This document shows, piece after piece, positions 57,699-64,000 of a DNA stretch of 64,000 nt. Below the pieces are notes generated by a model, which was not told the origin of the DNA, made no database searches, and was given only the letters and a program-made list of their open reading frames with translations. Both the position numbers and the translations under genes were made by a program. This DNA is from an uncultured Prevotella sp. GTDB taxonomy: Bacteria; Bacteroidota; Bacteroidia; Bacteroidales; Bacteroidaceae. Position 1 is the first letter of the stretch; each line of letters begins with the position of its first letter. The stretch covers positions 1 through 64,000 of the forward strand of contig CALUFA010000007.1 in assembly GCA_944319795.1 (NCBI GenBank), read 5' to 3'.

Positions 57699-58736
57699 AT
57701 GAAACAAACTATTTTGGTTACGGGTGGAACTGGTTTCATCGGTTCGCACACTGTTGTTGAGCTGCAACAAGCCGGTTACAAGGTTGTAATTGTCGACAAC
57801 CTGTCAAACTCAAAAGCCGACGTCGTAGACGGCATCGAGAAAATAACCGGTATCCGCCCAGCATTCGAGCAAGTTGATTGCTGCGACTTACAAGGCATGG
57901 ACAATGTGTTCGCCAAATACAACGACATAAAGGGAATAATTCATTTTGCCGCAAGCAAAGCCGTCGGCGAAAGCGTACAAAAACCGCTACAATATTACCG
58001 CAATAACATAACAAGCCTGATCAACATGCTTGAGCTTATGCCGAAATACGGCGTAAAAGGCATCATCTTCTCGTCGAGCTGCACCGTTTACGGCCAACCG
58101 TCGCCGGAAAACCTGCCCGTAACAGAAGACGCCCCTATACAGAAAGCACTCAGCCCATACGGCAACACCAAGCAGATAAACGAAGAAATAATACAAGACT
58201 ACATCCATAGCGGCGCACCTATAAAGTCTGTCATATTAAGGTATTTCAATCCGATAGGAGCACACCCTACTGCTTACATCGGCGAATTGCCAAACGGAGT
58301 GCCAATGAACCTCATCCCCTTCGTCACCCAAACGGCGATAGGCATACGCAAACAGCTCAAGATTTTCGGCAACGACTATAACACGCCCGACGGCACATGC
58401 ATACGCGACTACATATACGTTGTCGACTTAGCCAAGGCGCATGTCAAGGCAATGGAACGCGTACTTGACAATCCCGGCACGGACGCCGTTGAAATATTCA
58501 ATATCGGAACGGGACGCGGCGTAAGTACCCTTGAAGTCGTTGAAGGGTTTGAAAAAGCCACAGGCGTAAAAGTAAACTGGGAATATGCTCCGCGCCGCGA
58601 AGGCGACATCGAGAAGGTTTGGGCCGACCCGGCCAAAGCAAACACCGTACTTGGGTGGAAAGCGGAGACAAACCTCGAAGACACACTGCGCTCCGCATGG
58701 AAGTGGCAGGTAAAACTCGACGAAGAATCAAAATAA
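57699..58736 (+). CDS. galE: UDP-glucose 4-epimerase
   Basis: Interconverts UDP-glucose and UDP-galactose (or the N-acetyl forms) in the cytoplasm for polysaccharide and LPS synthesis. The 345-residue SDR enzyme shows the NAD motif GGTGFIGSHT (8-17), catalytic SSSCTVYG and YGNTK (Tyr and Lys of YxxxK), and RYFNPIGAHP. The length is complete. It stands alone with its own promoter and is followed by an 835-base repeat-rich gap. Confidence 0.95.
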   Translation: MKQTILVTGGTGFIGSHTVVELQQAGYKVVIVDNLSNSKADVVDGIEKITGIRPAFEQVDCCDLQGMDNVFAKYNDIKGIIHFAASKAVGESVQKPLQYYRNNITSLINMLELMPKYGVKGIIFSSSCTVYGQPSPENLPVTEDAPIQKALSPYGNTKQINEEIIQDYIHSGAPIKSVILRYFNPIGAHPTAYIGELPNGVPMNLIPFVTQTAIGIRKQLKIFGNDYNTPDGTCIRDYIYVVDLAKAHVKAMERVLDNPGTDAVEIFNIGTGRGVSTLEVVEGFEKATGVKVNWEYAPRREGDIEKVWADPAKANTVLGWKAETNLEDTLRSAWKWQVKLDEESK

Positions 58737-58767
58737 TCCTTTACGCTTTCCTACAACCATACTATTT

Positions 58768-58982
58768 AACGTCAGTTCGGCATAATGAATATTTTCATAA
58801 AAATCAACGGACATCACTTGTAGGGACATAATTTATTATGTCCGCACGCCTCGTAGAGGCGTATGTAAACGTGTTTACGCACCAAATACGTTCCTTACGG
58901 AACGGCGGACATAATAAATTATGTACCTACAAGGGGTGCTTTCAGGTGTTTGTAAAATTAGTTTTTATACCGAACTCACGTT
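58768..58982. mobile_element. MITE-like element 1
   Basis: The ends AACGTCAGTTCGGCATAA (58768-58785) and TTATACCGAACTCACGTT (58965-58982) are inverted with two mismatches. Inside, CTTGTAGGGACATAA onward (58817-58845) faces its inverse (58905-58933), with one near-perfect arm of 29 bases around GGGACATAATTTATTATGTCC-type words. No reading frame inside. No clear target duplication was established by eye. Confidence 0.7.
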
Positions 58983-58988
58983 ATTTAC

Positions 58989-59069
58989 AAAAGGCATCCT
59001 TCCACATTGCGGAAGGATGCCTTTTGCCGTGTCGAAGGATGCCTTTTACAATGCGTTTGGACGGCTTTT
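58989..59069. repeat. 22-bp-period palindromic array (copy 4, clear)
   Basis: Units at 58989, 59011, 59033 and 59055, exactly 22 apart, read AAAAGGCATCCTTCC, GGAAGGATGCCTTTT, CGAAGGATGCCTTTT and GTTTGGACGGCTTTT. Units 1 and 2 are a perfect 15-bp inverted repeat with a 7-base loop. It lies seven bases after MITE-like element 1. Confidence 0.8.
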
Positions 59070-59109
59070 ACAACACGCGTTGCGCCATATATATCAATAT
59101 ACCTAACCT

Positions 59110-59282
59110 AACGCCAGTTCGGTATAAGAAGAATGTAATCATTCTAAAAACAAATGGCACCATTCTAAACCGTAAGAAGTCTGTGGCATACCGTCATTCC
59201 GGGCTTAGACCCGGAATGACGGTATGCCACAGACTTCTTACGGTTTAGAATGGATTCCTTTTCATTATACCGAACTCACGTT
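59110..59282. mobile_element. MITE-like element 2 with a 44-bp perfect palindrome
   Basis: The ends AACGCCAGTTCGGTATAA (59110-59127) and TTATACCGAACTCACGTT (59265-59282) are inverted and related to element 1. Inside, 59160-59203 and 59210-59253 are exact complements: a 44-bp arm with a 6-base loop (CTTAGA) whose tip is CATTCCGGG/CCCGGAATG. No reading frame inside. Confidence 0.8.
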
Positions 59283-59313
59283 AACCTATTACCATTTTTA
59301 ATTGGATAAAAAA

Positions 59314-59507
59314 TAATGTCACAACGTCACAAGGCAAGACAAAACGCTGGTATTCATACAGTTACGTTGTGACATTAATCAAATTTCCACATTCACCACC
59401 GTCACATGGAACCGCATGTGACGGTGGTGAATGTGGAACCGGAGTTATTGTCACGGCGTAATGTATTGGTACTCAGTCGTTTCTGTAATTTGTGACATTG
59501 TGACATT
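59314..59507. repeat. nested palindrome element, copy C
   Basis: Outer arms TAATGTCACAACGTCACAA (59314-59332) and TTGTGACATTGTGACATTA (59489-59507). A perfect 24-bp inner arm starts TTCCACATTCACCACCGTC (59385-59408) and faces 59415-59438. It has the layered design of copies A and B. It lies between convergent galE and ABC genes, beside MITE-like element 2, with a solo end (AACGTGAGTTTTGTATAA, 59514-59531) following. Confidence 0.9.
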
Positions 59508-59571
59508 AAAAACAACGTGAGTTTTGTATAAGAGGAAGCATCCTCTTTGCCGGCGACATTCATTTCACCGT

Positions 59572-60309
59572 TTACATAGACGTTAGATTGAAATAATCCT
59601 CAAGTTCCTTCTCGGCACTATTATTCAAGTTTTGCAAGTCCTTAATGATTTTACCTTTTTCAAGCAATGCTATACGCGTCGATATATCTACGGTATGAGT
59701 AAGGTTGTGGCTGCTGATCAGGATGGTGGCGCCGCTTTGCGCATTATAATCCATAAGGATGTGCTTCAGTATGTTTTGGCTCGACGGGTCAAGAAAGTTG
59801 AACGGCTCGTCAAGAATAAGCAGCCGGGGCTGGTTGATAAGCGCTGATATTATTCCTACCTTCTGCTTGTTACCGGCCGAGAAATTACGTATCAGCTTCT
59901 TCTGGCCGAGTATTTCGCCGTTCATGAAATGTTCGAAATAAGAAATACGCGCCGACGTTTCCTGTTCCGACAATCCGTTCACCTTACCGATAAACTGGAA
60001 ATACTCCTCCGGGGTAAGAAAATCTATCAGAAAGCCTTCGTCAATATACGCACCTGTCGAAACCTTCCAATCCTCTGATACGGCAGGATCTATTTCTTCA
60101 ATTGTGCCGTCCCCACGCTGCATGGTCATGCTGATATTGCCCTCGTCAGCCTTGATTAAATCAAGAATAAGGCGGAACAAAGTCGTCTTACCGGCTCCGT
60201 TGTTACCGACAAGTCCTAATATCTCGCCATTATTAATCGTGAAATCTTGAATGTCAACGGCGGTCTTATCGCCGAAAACCTTTTTCAGGTCGGATATTTT
60301 TATAAGCAT
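59572..60309 (-). CDS. ABC transporter ATP-binding protein
   Basis: A 245-residue cytoplasmic ATPase. Walker A GNNGAGKTT (about 36-44), signature FSAGNKQKVG, Walker B LLILDEPFNFLD and the switch His in SSHNLTH. It resembles ATPases of simple two-gene exporters (CcmA/YbhF-like). No permease is encoded beside it here; the neighbours are secA and a repeat region. I chose the ATG at 60309; the frame can also open with TTG at 60318. Substrate unknown. Confidence 0.85.
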   Translation of the reverse strand: MLIKISDLKKVFGDKTAVDIQDFTINNGEILGLVGNNGAGKTTLFRLILDLIKADEGNISMTMQRGDGTIEEIDPAVSEDWKVSTGAYIDEGFLIDFLTPEEYFQFIGKVNGLSEQETSARISYFEHFMNGEILGQKKLIRNFSAGNKQKVGIISALINQPRLLILDEPFNFLDPSSQNILKHILMDYNAQSGATILISSHNLTHTVDISTRIALLEKGKIIKDLQNLNNSAEKELEDYFNLTSM

Positions 60310-60319
60310 ACGCGCCAAA

Positions 60320-60455
60320 CTTAAGAGTTAAGAATTAAGAGTTAAGAGTTTAGAATTATGAATTAAGAGTTAAAAATTAAGAGTTAAGAAAACATATTAT
60401 GCCGACCATTCAAGCAAAAGTATTTTCTTAACTCTTAGTTCTTAACTCTTAATTA
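60320..60455. repeat. inverted AT-rich simple repeats between secA and the ABC gene
   Basis: Repeated TAAGAGTTAAGAATTAAG-type words (60323-60386) face CTTAACTCTTAGTTCTTAAC-type words (60424-60450). The two genes run in the same direction, so this is probably the secA terminator or a leader of the ABC gene. Confidence 0.65.
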
Positions 60456-60456
60456 T

Positions 60457-63400
60457 TTACACGAGTCCTCGCCCGTGGCAGTTCTTGAACTTCTTACCAC
60501 TACCGCATGGACATGGGTCGTTGCGGCCGGGAAGTTTGTCCTTGCGTATCGGCTGACGCCTTGCCTCGGCGTTTTGACGTGTGTCTTGACTTGCAGCAGC
60601 CTTTTGTCCCGGGTCGGTAAGGTCTTCCTTCTGCTCCGTGTACCGTTGACTCTTCTGCTCGGGAGCGGCCTCGCGAACCTCCTCGCGCTGTATTTCGGGT
60701 ATCTGCGCACGCATCAGTATGCTCACGATGCGGTTGTTCATTTGGTTCACCATGTCGTCAAACAGCTTTACGCTCTCGAGCTTGAATATCACCAACGGGT
60801 CTTTCTGCTCGTAAGAAGCGTTTTGCACGCTGTGCTTCAGCTCGTCGAGCGCGCGTAGGTTCTCTTTCCAGCAATCGTCGATTATGTGCAGAAGTATCGT
60901 CTTCTCAAACTGTTTTACGACGCTCTTGCATTCCGTGTCGTAAGCCTCTTTCAGGTTGCACGGTATGTTGTATATGCGCTTACCGTCAGTGATTGGAACC
61001 ATTATACGCTCGTAACGGTCGCCTTGATTCTCGAACACTTCCTTAATCACCGGCCAACCGACGGCCTGTATGCGGTCGGTTTTGCGCTTAAAGTCGGCCA
61101 TTGCCATTTGGAACGCTTTCTCCGACAGTGCGTCATGGCTTTCGTTCGTAAATTCCTCGAACGTAAACGGACACTCCATAGCCAATACCTTAAGGAACTC
61201 GTCCTTGCACCCTTCGTAGTCGTTCTTGTCGATTATCTCGACAACGCGGTCCCAAATGATGTTGGTTATGTCCATACCTATGCGCTCTCCCATGAGTGCG
61301 TGGCGGCGTTTCTCATACACGACTGTACGCTGCTTGTTCATCACGTCGTCGTATTCAAGCAGGCGCTTACGTATGCCGAAGTTGTTCTCCTCGACCTTTT
61401 TCTGCGCGCGCTCGATGTTCTTCGTAATCATCGGACTCTCTATGCGCTCGCCTTCCTTGAACCCGAGACGGTCCATAACGCGCGCTATGCGCTCGCTTGC
61501 GAAAAGACGCATCAGCTTGTCTTCAAGACTTACGTAGAATACGGAGCTGCCCGGGTCGCCCTGTCGGCCTGCACGTCCGCGCAACTGCCTGTCTACGCGG
61601 CGGCTTTCGTGCCTCTCCGTACCGATGATTGCCAGTCCTCCGGCAGCCTTTACTTCGGGCGACAACTTAATGTCGGTACCACGGCCGGCCATGTTGGTTG
61701 CTATGGTCACCGCTCCGAGCAAACGCTCCTCCGTGTGAGTCGTACCATCGGCATCGGTTACCGTAACAGTGCCAAGAGTGCTCTGTCCTGCCTCGGCCAC
61801 GATGTTCGCCTCTTTTTGGTGCAGTTTTGCGTTCAACACATTGTGCGGAATACGGCGCATTTGGAGCATTTTGCTCAACAACTCTGATATTTCAACCGAC
61901 GTCGTACCTACCAGGCAAGGACGTCCGGAATTGCGCATTTCCACGATTTCCTCTATTACCGCGTTGTATTTCTCGCGCGCCGTCTTATACACGCGGTCGT
62001 CCATGTCGTTACGTATTACCGGCTTATTGGTCGGTATCTCAACAACGTCGAGCTTGTAAATGTCCCAGAACTCACCGGCTTCGGTTATCGCCGTACCGGT
62101 CATACCCGACAACTTGTGGTACATTCGGAAATAGTTCTGCAGCGTTATCGTGGCGAAAGTCTGCGTCGCTTCCTTCACCTTAACATGCTCCTTGGCCTCG
62201 ATTGCCTGGTGCAAACCGTCGCTCCACTGGCGGCCTTCCATGATACGGCCTGTCTGTTCGTCGACAATCTTCACCTCGCCGTCCATTACGACATACTCGT
62301 CGTCCTTGTTGAACATGGTGTAAGCCTTAAGCAACTGGTGCAGCGTATGCACCCTCTCGCTCTGCACGGCATAGTGGTTGAGCATCTGGTCTTTCTTGTC
62401 AAGGCGCTGCTGGTCGTCCAAGTCTTTCTCGTTTTCAAGAGCGGACAACTGCGAAGTTATATCCGGAAGCACGAACAGTTCCTTGTCGTTCACCTGGTTG
62501 GCAAGCCATTCCGTACCCTTGTCGGTAAGGTCGACGGAGTTCAGTTTCTCGTCAACGACGAAATACAAAGGTTCTACCGCCTCGGGCATACGACGGTTGT
62601 TGTTCTCCATGTATATCTCTTCCGTCTTGAGCATGCCGGCCTTTATGCCTTCCTCTGACAAGTATTTGATGAGCGGTTTGTTCTTAGGCAGAGCCTTGTG
62701 CGAGCGGTAAAGGCTTAAGAATCCTTCGTCTTGAAGTTTCTGGTCATTCTTTTCACGCCCTTCGGTTATCTTCAGCTTCGCATCGGCGAGGTATTGTGTA
62801 GCCAACTTGCGCTGCACGTCTACAAGGCGTTCTACCAGCGGTTGGTACTCTTCAAACATCTGGTCGTCGCCGTTAGGCACTGGTCCTGATATGATAAGAG
62901 GTGTACGTGCGTCGTCGATCAACACAGAGTCAACCTCGTCGACGATGGCGTAATTATGCCTGCGCTGCACCAAGTCGGCCGGTGATACGGCCATGTTGTC
63001 ACGGAGATAGTCGAAACCGAACTCGTTGTTTGTTCCGAAAGTAATGTCAGCTTGGTAAGCCTTGCGCCTTTGGGCCGTGTTCGGACGGTGCTTATCTATG
63101 CAGTCAACAGACAGTCCGTTGAACTCGTAAAGCGGCCCCATCCACTCAGAGTCACGCTTTGCGAGGTAGTCGTTCACTGTTACAACGTGTACTCCGTTGC
63201 CCGTCAAAGCATTGAGGAATACGGGCAAAGTTGCGACGAGCGTCTTACCTTCGCCTGTTGCCATTTCTGCGATTTTGCCCTGGTGGAGCACAACGCCGCC
63301 GAACAACTGGACGTCATAATGCACCATGTCCCACTTCATGTCGTTGCCGCCGGCCATCCAATGGTTGCTGTATATGGCCTTATCGCCCTCGATGCGGACG

Positions 63401-63831
63401 AAATCTTTCGTTATCGAAAGTTCACGGTCGAAATCGTTGGCTGTCACGACAATCTCGTCGTTCTCGGCAAAACGGCGCGCCGTGTCCTTCATTATGCTGA
63501 AGGCTACGGGCAAAACCTCGTTAAGTGACTTCTCGTATATTTCAAGGACTTCCTTGTCGAGCTTGTCTATTTGGTTGAAGATGGCTTCACGCTCGTCGAT
63601 TGGAGTGTCTTCTATTTTCGCCTTAAGCTCCTCTATCTGCTTTTTTTGTTCGGCAGCCGAGTCCTGTACGTATCTTTGTATTTCCTTTGTCTTGGCGCGC
63701 AACGCATCATTGTCGAGTGCCTTTATCTCCGGATAAGCAGCCTTAATTTTCTCAACTACGGGCTGTATCAGTTTCATGTCCCTTGCGGACTTGTCACCGA
63801 AAAGTGACTTTAAAAAGTTATTAAAACCCAT
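60457..63831 (-). CDS. secA: preprotein translocase ATPase SecA
   Basis: Motor ATPase of Sec protein export. The 1124-residue length is long because of Bacteroidota insertions (about 340-500), but normal for the phylum. Motifs: NBD1 [31 protein letters not shown] in NBD2, and the C-terminal zinc-binding tail [19 protein letters not shown], which contacts SecB or the ribosome. A -7 box TACTTTTG (minus strand, 63872-63879) lies 41 bases upstream with no clear -33. Confidence 0.97.
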   Translation of the reverse strand: MGFNNFLKSLFGDKSARDMKLIQPVVEKIKAAYPEIKALDNDALRAKTKEIQRYVQDSAAEQKKQIEELKAKIEDTPIDEREAIFNQIDKLDKEVLEIYEKSLNEVLPVAFSIMKDTARRFAENDEIVVTANDFDRELSITKDFVRIEGDKAIYSNHWMAGGNDMKWDMVHYDVQLFGGVVLHQGKIAEMATGEGKTLVATLPVFLNALTGNGVHVVTVNDYLAKRDSEWMGPLYEFNGLSVDCIDKHRPNTAQRRKAYQADITFGTNNEFGFDYLRDNMAVSPADLVQRRHNYAIVDEVDSVLIDDARTPLIISGPVPNGDDQMFEEYQPLVERLVDVQRKLATQYLADAKLKITEGREKNDQKLQDEGFLSLYRSHKALPKNKPLIKYLSEEGIKAGMLKTEEIYMENNNRRMPEAVEPLYFVVDEKLNSVDLTDKGTEWLANQVNDKELFVLPDITSQLSALENEKDLDDQQRLDKKDQMLNHYAVQSERVHTLHQLLKAYTMFNKDDEYVVMDGEVKIVDEQTGRIMEGRQWSDGLHQAIEAKEHVKVKEATQTFATITLQNYFRMYHKLSGMTGTAITEAGEFWDIYKLDVVEIPTNKPVIRNDMDDRVYKTAREKYNAVIEEIVEMRNSGRPCLVGTTSVEISELLSKMLQMRRIPHNVLNAKLHQKEANIVAEAGQSTLGTVTVTDADGTTHTEERLLGAVTIATNMAGRGTDIKLSPEVKAAGGLAIIGTERHESRRVDRQLRGRAGRQGDPGSSVFYVSLEDKLMRLFASERIARVMDRLGFKEGERIESPMITKNIERAQKKVEENNFGIRKRLLEYDDVMNKQRTVVYEKRRHALMGERIGMDITNIIWDRVVEIIDKNDYEGCKDEFLKVLAMECPFTFEEFTNESHDALSEKAFQMAMADFKRKTDRIQAVGWPVIKEVFENQGDRYERIMVPITDGKRIYNIPCNLKEAYDTECKSVVKQFEKTILLHIIDDCWKENLRALDELKHSVQNASYEQKDPLVIFKLESVKLFDDMVNQMNNRIVSILMRAQIPEIQREEVREAAPEQKSQRYTEQKEDLTDPGQKAAASQDTRQNAEARRQPIRKDKLPGRNDPCPCGSGKKFKNCHGRGLV

Positions 63832-64000
63832 ATTATATTTAAATACTCTTCTAAATAAATTAAATCTTATGCAAAAGTAGTCATTTTATCCGTTATATCC
63901 GACTATATTTTCCCCTTTTGCTTATTTAAACTCTAAAATTCATATAAAACCGTACATTTTCAGTACAATGGCATTGCCGAACAAGCATTTGGCGCGCGTA
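63832..64000. other. secA upstream region
   Basis: AT-rich leader with the likely -7 box at 63872-63879 (minus strand). No other gene or hairpin can be supported; the region runs to the window edge. Confidence 0.45.

Noticed and set aside
1..64000. rRNA, tRNA, tmRNA or SRP RNA genes
   Set aside because: No gap contained a recognisable tRNA cloverleaf or rRNA stretch by eye, including around ffh. A covariance-model scan would be needed to exclude small RNAs.

Overview
The window comes from the chromosome of an anaerobic Bacteroidota, most probably order Bacteroidales and perhaps Prevotella-like. The order is well supported. It carries fimbrillin-family lipoproteins, BspA-type leucine-rich repeat proteins, a BACON domain, a type IX secretion type-B sorting domain, TamL, DUF4923, DUF4924 and DUF5690 proteins. 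Many promoters also fit the Bacteroides pattern TTTG, 19 to 20 bases, TAnnTTTG. The genus is only a guess. No rRNA, tRNA, CRISPR array, transposase or prophage gene was seen, so this looks like ordinary chromosome with a lipoprotein-rich accessory stretch in the middle.

Layout. 0-11.8 kb is energy and housekeeping: ppdK, a folD-TPR-korDABC operon (2-oxoacid:ferredoxin oxidoreductase), ffh, prfC, a DUF4924 gene and a LysE-type exporter. 11.9-26.7 kb holds a ROK glucokinase, an outer-membrane barrel gene paired with a LysM/periplasmic-binding-protein gene, a T9SS cargo, uvrA, a porin, a YjbQ enzyme, an SLC13 permease, tex and a DUF4923 gene. 26.7-39.3 kb is a leftward run of mostly envelope genes: a YeiH exporter, a Hanks-type kinase, a small HTH-like protein, a BspA-like lipoprotein, a barrel protein, an NTF2-like protein, two fimbrillin-family lipoproteins and a very large fimbrillin/LRR/BACON/M64-peptidase lipoprotein. 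39.4-43.9 kb has a YycJ-like hydrolase, a small lipoprotein, tamL and an RNA methyltransferase. 44.0-46.9 kb is a methylmalonyl-CoA operon (epimerase, carboxyltransferase, a 50-residue OadG-like gene, biotin carrier). 47.0-51.5 kb is a 2-aminoethylphosphonate catabolic operon with a DUF5690 membrane protein and a divergent HTH gene. 51.9-57.5 kb is the complete rseC-rnfBCDGEA operon. 57.7-63.8 kb has galE, an ABC ATPase and secA.

How the genes work together. Ppdk, Kor, Rnf and the methylmalonyl-CoA enzymes fit anaerobic metabolism that makes reduced ferredoxin, recovers its energy through Rnf and produces succinate or propionate. PhnW and PhnX would release acetaldehyde and phosphate from aminoethylphosphonate.

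The most unusual signal is in the gaps between genes. Three copies of a nested palindrome of about 190 bp each lie between convergent genes. Six four-unit arrays have an exact 22-bp period with 15-bp quasi-palindromic cores; four are clear and two are degenerate. Two inverted-repeat-bounded MITE-like elements lie beside each other after galE. 53-bp repeats lie in the leaders of the surface lipoprotein genes. I know of no name for the first two families.
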